Source: Yinghuangia sp051388915
GTDB lineage: Bacteria; Actinomycetota; Actinomycetes; Streptomycetales; Streptomycetaceae
Assembly: GCF_051388915.1 (NCBI RefSeq)
Contig: NZ_JBPKBH010000020.1
Span: 112,128 to 176,127 of the forward strand
Direction: 5' to 3'
Length of the DNA: 64,000 nucleotides
Position 1 is the stretch's first letter; each line of letters starts with the position of its first letter. The notes beneath the pieces are model-generated. The model was not told the origin of the DNA. It worked only from the letters and a program-made list of their open reading frames with translations, and ran no database searches. The position numbers and the translations under genes are program-made. Below, one piece after another: positions 16,093 to 24,318 of this stretch.

Positions 16093-17222
16093 TGGCCCCG
16101 TCGACCACCCCGCGCATCATCTCCGCCGACTGCCACGTCAACGAGCCACCGCACGTATTCGACCGCGTCCCCGCGGAGTTCCGGGACCGTGCGCCGCGCC
16201 TGATGCGCGGCCCGGACGGCGGCGACGGGTGGAGCTTCGACGGGAAGCCGCCCAAGCGCACGTACGGCGTCGAGGCGATGGCCGGTCGCACCAAGGACGA
16301 ACACGTCGCCTCCGGGCTGCGGTTCGAGGACATCCTGCCCGGCAACTACGACGGGACCGCGCACGTCGCGGACATGGACCTGGACGGCGTGGACGTCTCG
16401 GTGGTCTACCCGGCGAACGCGATCTTCACCTACCAGGCGGCGGACCGGGCCCTGGCACAGGCCTGCATGCTCGCGTACAACGACTGGATCCTCGACGAGT
16501 TCCAGGCCGCCGACCCGTCCCGCATCGTCGGCCTGCCGATGCTGCCGGTGGACGACGGGATGGCGGCGGCGACGGCCGAGCTGGACCGGGTGCTCGCGGC
16601 CGGCGCCAAGGCGGCGTTCCTGCCCGGTAATCCGGAACGCCCGTACCACGACCCGTACTACGAAGAGCTGTGGACCGCGGCGGAGCGGAACGGGCTGCCG
16701 CTGACGTACCACCGCACCTTCGGCGGCAGGCCGCAGGAGACGGACTGGGACAACGTCGCGAACAACAACTTCAGCGCGGCCGGGACCGTGCACCGGTTCT
16801 TCTCGTCCACACGGCAGTTGACGTACATGACGCTCGCCGGCGTCTTCGAGCGGCACCCCGGGCTGCGCCTCGTGGTGGGCGAAGTGAACTTCGGCTGGCT
16901 GCCGTTCTGGGCGCAGACCATGGACGAGCAGTTCGAGAACCAGCACTCGATGGGCACCCTCCAGGTGAGCAGCCCGCCCAGCCGGGTGCTGGGGGAGCAG
17001 GTCTTCGTCACGGTGCTGGACGACCGCGTCGGCTTCGACCTGGTGAGGTCCGGCCGGTACCCGTACCTGGCCGCCGCGGCGATGTTCTCCACGGACTACC
17101 CGCACAGCGTGTGCCTGTGGCCCGACACCCGCAAGATCGCCGACGAACTGACGCGCGGCCTGGACGAGTCCGACGCCGAGCGCATCCTGTCGGGGAACGC
17201 GGCCCGAGTGTACGGAGTCTGA
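16092..17222 (+). CDS. Amidohydrolase family protein (second paralogue)
   Basis: 376 residues; its ATG shares one base with the upstream stop (TGATG). Same fold as the preceding gene: IISADCHVNEPPHVFDRVP carries the first-strand metal motif (D-x-H), LPLTYHRTFGG the mid-barrel histidine, VVGEVNFGWLPFWAQTMDEQ the G..W.P....MDE segment, and FSTDYPHSVCLWPDT the C-terminal aspartate. Sequence differs clearly from its neighbour, so this is an old duplication or separate recruitment, and the pair may form a hetero-oligomer or catalyse successive steps. Function in catabolism of a cyclic acid is inferred from the neighbours. Confidence 0.9.
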   Translation: MAPSTTPRIISADCHVNEPPHVFDRVPAEFRDRAPRLMRGPDGGDGWSFDGKPPKRTYGVEAMAGRTKDEHVASGLRFEDILPGNYDGTAHVADMDLDGVDVSVVYPANAIFTYQAADRALAQACMLAYNDWILDEFQAADPSRIVGLPMLPVDDGMAAATAELDRVLAAGAKAAFLPGNPERPYHDPYYEELWTAAERNGLPLTYHRTFGGRPQETDWDNVANNNFSAAGTVHRFFSSTRQLTYMTLAGVFERHPGLRLVVGEVNFGWLPFWAQTMDEQFENQHSMGTLQVSSPPSRVLGEQVFVTVLDDRVGFDLVRSGRYPYLAAAAMFSTDYPHSVCLWPDTRKIADELTRGLDESDAERILSGNAARVYGV

Positions 17223-17224
17223 CG

Positions 17225-18607
17225 GTGTCTCAGGGGATCCGGCGGGCGCACCAGGCGGTCGACTTCGAGGAGGCGGCGCGGCGGTACCCGCCGCCGCCCG
17301 AGTACTTCGAGGGCGCGTACCTCGCCTCCGCCGAGGAGATCGAGCGCGTGCAACTCGCCCGGCTGCGGCACCGCGCGGACCAGGCCTACCGGATCCCCTT
17401 CCACCGCAGGCGCTGGGACGAGGCCGGGTTCGCTCCGGGCGACCTGCGCACGCTGGACGACCTGTGGCGGGCCCCGGCGTACACGGTGGACGACATCCGG
17501 CGCAGCATTGAGGCGGCGCCGCCGTACGGCGACTACCAGGGCGTGGTGCCCGGCGACGCGGTACGCGAGCCCATGCGGCTCTACATGTCGGGTGGGACCA
17601 CGGGAGCGTCCCGTCCGACCTTCTACACCGCCTGGGACCGCGCGGTCGGCGGCATCCTGGAGGCCCGCCAGCTCTACATGCAGGGCGTGCGGCCCGGCGG
17701 CGTGGTGGTCAACTCGTGGTCGTACGGCACCCACAACGGTGCCTTCTCCTTCGACGAGGCGGCCTACCAGTGGCTCAACTGCGTGGTCATCACGGCCTCG
17801 ACCGGCAACGTGACGTCGAGCCGCAAGCAGGTCGAACTGGCCCTGGAATACGGGGCGACGGCCATCATGACGACCGGCGACTACGTGCTTCGGCTCGCCG
17901 AGGTCGTGCGCGAGATGGGGCTCGACCCGCGAAAGGACCTGGCGCTCAAGGCGATTCCCAACATCGGCGACACGGCGTTGCTGGAGGAGACGTTCGGGTT
18001 GCCGTGCTTCGCCACGTACGGTTTCCACGAGGTCCAGACCGTGGCCGTCGAGTGCGAGGCGCGGGACGGACTCCACGTGTTCGAGGACGCGTTCGTCGTG
18101 CAGGTCGTCGACCCGGAGACCGGCGAGCGGCTGCCGGACGGCGAGACCGGGGCGCTGGTCGTCACCGAGCTGTACAAGACCGGGAGCGCGCAGTTCCGCT
18201 ACAACATCATGGACCTCTCGCACCTGATGCCGCGTCACCGGTGCGCGTGCGGATCGTGGTTGCGCAAGATCGGGCCCTTCGCCGGGCGCGGCGACAACAT
18301 GGTGAAGCTGCGCGGCGTCAATCTGTGGCCGGAGGTCGTCGGCGAGGTCGCCACCGCGGTGCCGGGCACCGCACCCGACTACTTCGTGCGCGCGGTACGC
18401 GAGGGCAACAGGGACGAGATGGTCGTGCACGTGGTGTCCGAGGGGGACCCGGAGGCGCGTCCGGATCTTGCCGATAGCGTCGAACACGCCCTGCGCGAGC
18501 GCTTCGGCGTCCGCATCCGCGCCGAGATCGCGGCTCCCGGCGCACTGGACGGGTGGACCGGGGTCGACGTCTCGCCCAAGCTCAAGAGGTTCCGCGATGA
18601 GCGCTGA
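17225..18607 (+). CDS. PaaK-like AMP-binding CoA ligase
   Basis: 460 residues from the GTG at 17225, two bases after the preceding stop. Phenylacetate-CoA-ligase branch of the adenylate-forming enzymes: LYMSGGTTGASRPTFYT is the phosphate-binding (P-loop-like) motif, CFATYGFHEVQTVAVECEA the adenine-binding A5 region, TGALVVTELYKTGSAQFRYN the A7/A8 approach, and GRGDNMVKLRGVNLWPE the hinge before the C-terminal lid. It should activate a carboxylic acid to its acyl-CoA with ATP. Placed between two amidohydrolase genes, it probably activates the product of one of them. It overlaps the next gene by 11 bases. Confidence 0.92.
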   Translation: MSQGIRRAHQAVDFEEAARRYPPPPEYFEGAYLASAEEIERVQLARLRHRADQAYRIPFHRRRWDEAGFAPGDLRTLDDLWRAPAYTVDDIRRSIEAAPPYGDYQGVVPGDAVREPMRLYMSGGTTGASRPTFYTAWDRAVGGILEARQLYMQGVRPGGVVVNSWSYGTHNGAFSFDEAAYQWLNCVVITASTGNVTSSRKQVELALEYGATAIMTTGDYVLRLAEVVREMGLDPRKDLALKAIPNIGDTALLEETFGLPCFATYGFHEVQTVAVECEARDGLHVFEDAFVVQVVDPETGERLPDGETGALVVTELYKTGSAQFRYNIMDLSHLMPRHRCACGSWLRKIGPFAGRGDNMVKLRGVNLWPEVVGEVATAVPGTAPDYFVRAVREGNRDEMVVHVVSEGDPEARPDLADSVEHALRERFGVRIRAEIAAPGALDGWTGVDVSPKLKRFRDER

Positions 18608-19598
18608 CCGATCCCCGGCGTCCTCCGCATCCCCGGCGTCCTCCGCATCCCCGGCGTCCTCCGCATCCCTGGTGTCCCCTGTGTCCGCCGGGTCCCCCGT
18701 GGTCGTCGACTACCTGTGCAACGCCTTCTTCCCCGACCGCCAGGCGCTCTGGGACGAGGCGATCGCCGCCACCGGCATCAACGTGCGCGTGCGGCGCGGC
18801 CCGGACGAGGCGTTCTGCGACGCCGACACGATGGTGGCCCGGATGGACGCGCACGGTGTGGCCGCCGTCCTGCTGCCGACCGGCGACCTGTCCGCGCATG
18901 CGGCCGTGGACCCGCGCGACTACGACCACTACGCCATGCGATGGGACGAGTACGCGGAGCTGACCAAGCGTCACCCCGGACGCTTCGCCGCCCTGTTGGT
19001 GGTCGACCCGTCCCGCGGCATGGCGGGGGTCGCCGACGCGCGGGCGCGCATCACGGACGACCCGACCGTGGCGGGGCTGTACCTGCACACGCACAGCTGG
19101 GACCGGCGCTTCGACCACGCCGACTACTACCCCTGGTACGCCATGTGCGCCGACCTCGACATCCCGGTCGCCATGCAGGCCGGGACCTCGGGCGGGCTGA
19201 TGGCGAGCGAGTGCGGCCATCCGATCGGGATCGACCGTCCCGCGCTGTACTTCCCGAGCGTGCGGTTCGTGCTGTCGCACACCGGCTGGCCGTGGGTGGA
19301 CGAGGCGGTGTCGATGGCCATGAAGTTCCCCAACGTGTACCTGGGGACCGGCGCGTACCCGCCCCGGCACTGGCACGCGTCGGTGCACCAGTTCCTCGCC
19401 GGACCCGGGCGCCGCAAGGTCATGTTCGGCACGAACTTCCCAACCGTCGCGCACGGCAAGGCACTTGCCCAGATCGCCGAACTCGATCTCCGGGAGGACA
19501 CGCGGGAACGGCTGCTGGGCGGCACGGCTTTGGAGGTGTTCACGCGCGTCGCCGCGCCGCGAACCGACACACCGAACCCGCCGGGAGGCACACCGTGA
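18597..19598 (+). CDS. Amidohydrolase family protein (third paralogue) with repeat-encoded N-terminus
   Basis: 333 residues from MSADRSPASSASP; the ATG lies inside the end of the CoA ligase gene. The first 35 residues are Ser/Ala/Pro low complexity encoded by an 18-bp tandem repeat. The enzyme proper begins at VVVDYLCNAFFPD, where the usual D-x-H metal motif is DYLCN, so a metal ligand may be missing. Later segments fit amidohydrolase-2: GLYLHTHSWDRRFDH, IPVAMQAGTSGG, RFVLSHTGWPWVDEAVSMAM and VMFGTNFPTVAHG (N in place of the usual D of the SD.P motif). The combination suggests a divergent or non-metal member of the family. A repeat-free start further in is possible. Confidence 0.82.
   Translation: MSADRSPASSASPASSASPASSASLVSPVSAGSPVVVDYLCNAFFPDRQALWDEAIAATGINVRVRRGPDEAFCDADTMVARMDAHGVAAVLLPTGDLSAHAAVDPRDYDHYAMRWDEYAELTKRHPGRFAALLVVDPSRGMAGVADARARITDDPTVAGLYLHTHSWDRRFDHADYYPWYAMCADLDIPVAMQAGTSGGLMASECGHPIGIDRPALYFPSVRFVLSHTGWPWVDEAVSMAMKFPNVYLGTGAYPPRHWHASVHQFLAGPGRRKVMFGTNFPTVAHGKALAQIAELDLREDTRERLLGGTALEVFTRVAAPRTDTPNPPGGTP
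18611..18664. repeat. Three perfect 18-bp tandem repeats
   Basis: Units at 18611-18628, 18629-18646 and 18647-18664, with a fourth degenerate copy after them. In frame they encode SPASSA-type repeats at the N-terminus of the third amidohydrolase, so copy number can change without a frameshift. Confidence 0.9.
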
Positions 19599-20155
19599 GC
19601 GACACGTTCGAGACCGGCCCGACCGTCGGGACGGTGTACGGCATCCCGCCGCAGCCGCCGATCGCGGAGAACACCCGCGTGTTGGACGCGGGCGCGCTCC
19701 GCATCGGCGTCGAGTACCGCGACGTCACCCCCGACGACCTGCGCGCGGCGTACGCAGGAGACGCCGGGCAGTTGGCCGAGTTGGAGGAGAAGTCGCCGGT
19801 CGGCGGCTTCGCCGACGAAGGCGTCTCGGTGCACGTGTTCGACGCCGAGGACGGCCACGAGTACCTGCGCTTCGACCTGTTCGACGGCGAACCGCACTAC
19901 CACTACAACCACCGGCCGGGACCGGACGGCGAAGTGGTCAACAACGTCGTGCCGTTCGACGTGACCGCCGGCGGGGACATGCTCGCGTGGGCATTCGGGC
20001 GGCTGCGTACGCGACTTCCCGAGATGCTCACCAAGGCGGGCGGCGTGGATCTGGCGGCGAAGGTCGACGCGGCACTGCTGGAGCCGGTCCTGACGGAGGC
20101 TCAGGCGATGGCGGTGGTGGCCCGCGCGGCGTACCGGCGGGCGGCGGGGGCGTGA
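19595..20155 (+). CDS. Conserved hypothetical protein in the catabolic operon
   Basis: 186 residues from the GTG at 19595, which overlaps the upstream stop and has GGGAGG before it. I do not recognise a named domain. The middle is acidic and aromatic (VSVHVFDAEDGHEYLRFDLF, then EPHYHYNHRPG with four histidine/tyrosine residues that could bind metal), followed by NNVVPFDVTAGGDMLAW and two C-terminal amphipathic helices. No signal peptide or membrane segment. Its overlap with both neighbours says it works in the same pathway, perhaps as an accessory subunit of an amidohydrolase or of the CoA synthetase. Confidence 0.8.
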   Translation: MSDTFETGPTVGTVYGIPPQPPIAENTRVLDAGALRIGVEYRDVTPDDLRAAYAGDAGQLAELEEKSPVGGFADEGVSVHVFDAEDGHEYLRFDLFDGEPHYHYNHRPGPDGEVVNNVVPFDVTAGGDMLAWAFGRLRTRLPEMLTKAGGVDLAAKVDAALLEPVLTEAQAMAVVARAAYRRAAGA

Positions 20156-22815
20156 GCGCCGCCGATTCGGCGGGGCGACACGTTGTCGGGGAGCGTGTCC
20201 CGGGGAATGCTCCGGAAAGCGCGGGCGCGGAGGACTCGCGCATTCTCGTCCCCGAACACGAAGTCAAGCGGCTGCTCGCGGAGTTGGGCGTACGGGTGCC
20301 GCGTGGCACCGCGGTTCCGTACGCCGAGGGCCCCGACGCGGTCGCGAAGGCCGCGGCGGAGCTGGGCGACACGTTGGTCCTCAAGGCCTACGGGCCGGGG
20401 CTGGTGCACAAGACCGATATGGGCGCAGTGCGGCTCGGCCTCGACGCCGCGTCGGTGGCGGCGGAAGCACGGGCGATGGCGGTGCGGCTGGCCGGCCACG
20501 GTGTGGTCCCGGACGGCTGGCTCGTCGAGGAACAGCAGGCCGCGGGCGTCGAGGTGATCGTCGGCCGCGTGCGAGGCCCGTTTGGAGACGCCATGCTGCT
20601 CGGACTCGGGGGAACTCTGGCCGAGACGCTGGACCAGGCGGTCGTGCGGCTCGCCCGGTCGGGCGGTCGGTCGGGCACGCGTTCGGGTGCGGGGTCGGGC
20701 GGGCGAACGGGCGAGCGGGCGGGCCAGTGGCCGGGCGGGCGAACGGGCGAGCGGTCGGGCTCTGTGCCGGGACGGTTCCCGGGCGGGTCGCTCGGTGCGG
20801 AGATGCTCGCCGCCATGCCGGGCTCCGCGGCGCTGCGCGGGGCGCGCGGGGCCGAGCCGGTCGACCTGGATGCACTGGCCTCGCTCGTCGACGCGCTGGA
20901 CGGGGACGGGCTGCCGGCCGCGGTCGCCGCGGCGTACCCGGGGTTCGAGCCGGACGAGTTCGAGTGCAACCCGGTGATCGCGACGGCGGAGGGGGCCGTC
21001 GCGGTCGACGCTCGGTTGATCTTGCGGCGGCGGGCGGGTGAGGGGGCCGGGGAGCCCTCCCGCTCACACGAGTCGGCTGAACCGGCCGAGTCCGAATCGG
21101 GCGGCGAACAGCGCGACACGTCGGGGCCGGGCGGGGCACTCACCGAATCGAGTGAGCACAGTGCATCCGGCGCGCGGGAACGTACCGACTTCGCGCCGTT
21201 GTTCGCGCCGCGCACGGTCGCGGTCGCGGGCGCGTCCACGGCCAAGACCACGTTCGGAAACCGGTTCCTGGCCGCGTACCGGGCGTTCGGCTGGACGGAC
21301 GGGCTGTACGCGGTGCACCCGACCGCCGCGTCGATCGACGGCGTCCCGGCGGCCCCCTCGGTCGCGGACATCCCGGGCGGCGCCGACTACCTGCTGGTCG
21401 CCGTCCCCGCCGCGGCCACTCCGGCGCTGGTGGACGCGTCCGCCGGACACGCCCGGTTCGTGCACGTCGTCAGCGGCGGCTTCGGGGAGGCCGGCGCCGG
21501 TGACCTGGAGGACGCGCTGCTGGCCGCCGCCCGGCGCGCGGGGGTACGCCTGCTCGGACCGAACTGCCTGGGTGTGTACGCCCCGTCCGGCCGCCAGACG
21601 TTCCAGCTCGGCGTGTCGGCCGAGCCCGGCGGCGTCGGCGTCGTGTCACAGAGCGGCGGCCTGGCCGGGGACATCGTCGCGGCGGGCACGCGCCGGGGCC
21701 TGCGCTTCTCCGGGCTTGTGACGATCGGCAACGCGATCGATGTGGGGGCCGCGGAACTGGTCGAACACTTCGTCGACGATCCGGCGACCGAGGTGATCGG
21801 CATGTACCTGGAAGGCACCGGCGGTGGTGAACGATTGGCGCGCGCCGTCCTGCGCGCGGGCGCGCACGGCAAGCCGGTCGTCGTCCTGGCGGGCGGCCTC
21901 AGCAGGCAGGGCGCGCGGGCCGTCGCATCGCACACCGGCGCGCTCGCGGGCGACGCGCGCATGTGGCAGGCGCTGAGCGCGGCGTCGGGCCTGAGCGTGG
22001 TGCAGACGCTGGAGGACTTCCTTGCGGTGCTGGCGATGATGCAGCGGTACATGGGGGCGGGACCGTCGCGAACGGAGCCGAGGGAATCAGAATCAACCGA
22101 TAAGCCTGATTTGCGAACCTCGGGATCACGCACAGCGCGAGCGCCCGGGCCGACCGCGGCGGACACGGGCGCGCCGGGGGCCGCGGCGTCCGGAACGGTC
22201 GCCCCGACGCCACGGGCGTCGCCCGCATCAGGCGTCCTGGTCATCGGCCCCGGCGGCGGCGCCTCCGTCCTCGCGACCGACGCCTGTGACCGCGCCGGGC
22301 TGGCCGTACGCCCGCTGCCGCCCGATGCGGTGGGCGCCCTGCGCGAGCGCGGCTACGGCGCCGGGACCTCGCTCGTCAACCCGGTCGAGATCCCGCTCGG
22401 CCCCGCGACCGGCACCGACTCGTTCGCCAAGGTCCTCGACCCGGTGCTCGCCGCCACGGACTTCGCCGACGCGCTCCTGCACGTCAACGTCCAGTCCTAC
22501 TACGGCTACGCGGACACCGGCGTCGCCCCGCTGCTCGCGCTGGTCGAGGGGCTGCGCGGGCTGTCCCGGCCCGGGGGCGTGCGGCTGAGCCTGGTGCCGC
22601 GCAACCTCGACTGCGCGCCCGCGGCCGACGCCGAGGAGGTGCTGGCCGCGTGCGCGCGGGCGGGCGTACCGGCGTTCCGCGACCTCGACCAGGCCGCCGT
22701 CGCGATCGCCGCCGTGCAGCGCCTGCGCGCGCCCGCGACCGGGCACGCGACCGGGCGGGCGCCCGAGACCGAGACCGCGCCCGAGACCGAGACCGCGCCC
22801 GAGACCGCGCTCTGA
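20152..22815 (+). CDS. Fused NDP-forming acyl-CoA synthetase (ATP-grasp first)
   Basis: 887 residues from the GTG at 20152 (GTGA overlap). Converts an acid, CoA and ATP to acyl-CoA and ADP, or the reverse, through a phosphohistidine. The ATP-grasp domain is N-terminal (ILVPEHEVKRLLAELGVRVP, VLKAYGPGLVHKTDMGAVRL), whereas many relatives carry it last. Then come the CoA-binding Rossmann domain (FAPRTVAVAGASTAKTTFG), GVGVVSQSGGLAGDIVA, and AVASHTGALAGDARMW, whose His is the phosphorylated residue in this family. Gly/Arg-rich low complexity (about residues 181-222) interrupts the ATP-grasp domain; a second linker (about 295-340) and a third (about 640-690) separate domains, and the C-terminus ends in PETETA repeats. 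Confidence 0.9.
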   Translation: MSAADSAGRHVVGERVPGNAPESAGAEDSRILVPEHEVKRLLAELGVRVPRGTAVPYAEGPDAVAKAAAELGDTLVLKAYGPGLVHKTDMGAVRLGLDAASVAAEARAMAVRLAGHGVVPDGWLVEEQQAAGVEVIVGRVRGPFGDAMLLGLGGTLAETLDQAVVRLARSGGRSGTRSGAGSGGRTGERAGQWPGGRTGERSGSVPGRFPGGSLGAEMLAAMPGSAALRGARGAEPVDLDALASLVDALDGDGLPAAVAAAYPGFEPDEFECNPVIATAEGAVAVDARLILRRRAGEGAGEPSRSHESAEPAESESGGEQRDTSGPGGALTESSEHSASGARERTDFAPLFAPRTVAVAGASTAKTTFGNRFLAAYRAFGWTDGLYAVHPTAASIDGVPAAPSVADIPGGADYLLVAVPAAATPALVDASAGHARFVHVVSGGFGEAGAGDLEDALLAAARRAGVRLLGPNCLGVYAPSGRQTFQLGVSAEPGGVGVVSQSGGLAGDIVAAGTRRGLRFSGLVTIGNAIDVGAAELVEHFVDDPATEVIGMYLEGTGGGERLARAVLRAGAHGKPVVVLAGGLSRQGARAVASHTGALAGDARMWQALSAASGLSVVQTLEDFLAVLAMMQRYMGAGPSRTEPRESESTDKPDLRTSGSRTARAPGPTAADTGAPGAAASGTVAPTPRASPASGVLVIGPGGGASVLATDACDRAGLAVRPLPPDAVGALRERGYGAGTSLVNPVEIPLGPATGTDSFAKVLDPVLAATDFADALLHVNVQSYYGYADTGVAPLLALVEGLRGLSRPGGVRLSLVPRNLDCAPAADAEEVLAACARAGVPAFRDLDQAAVAIAAVQRLRAPATGHATGRAPETETAPETETAPETAL

Positions 22816-22820
22816 ACCGC

Positions 22821-22854
22821 GGGGCCTCGTCGCCCGGCAATGCGACGAGGCCCC
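22821..22854. terminator. Perfect 13-bp hairpin after the acyl-CoA synthetase
   Basis: Arms 22821-22833 and 22842-22854 are perfectly complementary with an 8-nt loop, beginning six bases after the stop codon. No T-run. It probably ends or attenuates the catabolic transcript before the alcohol dehydrogenase. Confidence 0.75.
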
Positions 22855-22915
22855 CGGGCACTGCCGGAGTGCCACCGTCCGGACCGAACCGCCCGCCGTA
22901 CCCGAGGAGTTGTGT

Positions 22916-24010
22916 ATGCGCGCCGCCGTCCTGACCGAATTCCACGCGCCGCTCGCCGTCCGTGACGACGTCGAGATCGCCGAGCCGGGGCCCGGCGAGG
23001 TGCTGGTGCGCGTGGCCGCGTCCGGCATCTGCGGCTCGGACCTCAAGGCCATCGACGGCAAGAGCCCGGTCGCGCGGCGGCTTCCGGCGATCCTCGGGCA
23101 CGAGAGCGCGGGGGTCGTCGAGCGCGTGGGGGCGGGAGTGACGATGGCGGCGCCCGGCGACCGGGTGATCATCGCGATGACCGGGAACTGCGGGCGCTGC
23201 GAGCCGTGCCGGCGCGGGGCGTACAGCGGGTGCCGCAGCCCGATCCGGCTGGCCCAGCTGGGTCAGATGCGCGACGGGACGACCCGGCTGCGGGTGGACG
23301 GGCGGGAGGCGTACCCGTTCATCGGCATCGGGTCGTTCGCGGAGTTCGCGGTGGTGAACGAGGAGGTCCTGGTCCGGGTGCCGGACGCGCTGCCGCTCGA
23401 CCAGGCCTGCCTGCTGGCCTGCGGCGTGATCACCGGCGTCGGGGCGGTGCTCAACACGGCGCAGGTGCCGCCGGGGTCGAGCGTGCTGGTGGTGGGTGCC
23501 GGCGGGGTGGGGCTCAACGTGCTCCAGGGCGCGGTGCTCGCGGGGGCGGCGCGGATCGTGGCCGCCGATGTGAATCCGGACAAACTGCCCATTGCGGCGG
23601 CCTTCGGTGCCACCGACACGCTGCTGTCCGGCGACGACCTGCCCGAACAGGTCGGCAAGATCGTGGACGGCGGCGTCGACTTCGCCTTCGACGCGACCGG
23701 GGTACCGGGCGTCCTGGCCAAGGCCTTCGCGGCCACGCGGGACGGCGGCACCACCGTGATGGTCGGCAGCCCGCCGAACGAGCCGATCAGCCTCCTGCCG
23801 CAGCAGCTCTTCTTCAACCGCACGCTCAAGGGCTGCGCGGGCGGCGGCGGGCTCCCGGCGCGCGACCTGCCGCGCCTGATCGACCTGGCGGCGGCCGGGC
23901 GGATCGACCTCGCGAAGCTGATCAGCGCGACCGTTCCGCTCGAAGGGATCAACGGGGCGATCGAGGACGTCCGGGCGGGACGGCTGGCGCGGGCGGTCGT
24001 CACGTTCTGA
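22916..24010 (+). CDS. Zinc-dependent alcohol dehydrogenase (MDR family)
   Basis: 364 residues from the ATG at 22916, GAGGAG upstream; an in-frame ATG two codons earlier is less well spaced. Medium-chain dehydrogenase with both zinc sites: catalytic ligands in ASGICGSDLKAI and ILGHESAGVV, structural zinc in NCGRCEPCRRGAYSGC (four cysteines). The nucleotide site is VLVVGAGGVGLNVLQGA (GxGGxG) with VAADVNPDKL after strand 2; the Asp favours NAD+ over NADP+. Oxidises an alcohol, possibly an S-linked or CoA-pathway intermediate given the neighbours. It is separated from the operon upstream by a hairpin, so it may be read-through or have its own promoter. Confidence 0.94.
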   Translation: MRAAVLTEFHAPLAVRDDVEIAEPGPGEVLVRVAASGICGSDLKAIDGKSPVARRLPAILGHESAGVVERVGAGVTMAAPGDRVIIAMTGNCGRCEPCRRGAYSGCRSPIRLAQLGQMRDGTTRLRVDGREAYPFIGIGSFAEFAVVNEEVLVRVPDALPLDQACLLACGVITGVGAVLNTAQVPPGSSVLVVGAGGVGLNVLQGAVLAGAARIVAADVNPDKLPIAAAFGATDTLLSGDDLPEQVGKIVDGGVDFAFDATGVPGVLAKAFAATRDGGTTVMVGSPPNEPISLLPQQLFFNRTLKGCAGGGGLPARDLPRLIDLAAAGRIDLAKLISATVPLEGINGAIEDVRAGRLARAVVTF

Positions 24011-24051
24011 GGGCCGCGCGGTCCGGGGCGTCCAGCGCCTCGGGCCCGTAC

Positions 24052-24107
24052 GGCCCCGGTCCGGCGCGTCCGGCCAGATCCGCGCGTCCGGCCCCGGTCC
24101 GGCGCGT
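24052..24107. repeat. 18-bp direct repeat in the intergenic region before the ABC exporter
   Basis: GGCCCCGGTCCGGCGCGT occurs at 24052-24069 and again at 24090-24107, with further CGCGTCCGGCC near copies between. The 24011-24318 gap holds these repeats and the dyad at 24194; I see no gene in it. Confidence 0.7.
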
Positions 24108-24193
24108 GCGGCCCGTCGGTCGGCTTTGGCAAAAGCTCGGTCGGGATTCCCGCCCGAGCCGAAAACCACGGGACTTCACCGGCTGCATGGTGA

Positions 24194-24203
24194 TTACATG
24201 TAA
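24194..24203. promoter_or_regulatory. Palindrome TTACATGTAA upstream of the ABC exporter
   Basis: Perfect 10-bp dyad in the only AT-rich patch of the 24.0-24.3 kb intergenic region, about 115 bp before the exporter start. MarR or PadR-type regulators often use such sites before drug-exporter genes. No regulator gene is adjacent. Confidence 0.4.
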
Positions 24204-24318
24204 GCCGCCCGCGCGCCGGGGCGCTTCAGCGTGCCACTTTTCCCGCGCGGGTCGCGGATTCGCCTGGACGGTCCAGGCCAGGTGACCGCCGAGATCCGCT
24301 GGGTGTGAGAGAGACCGC

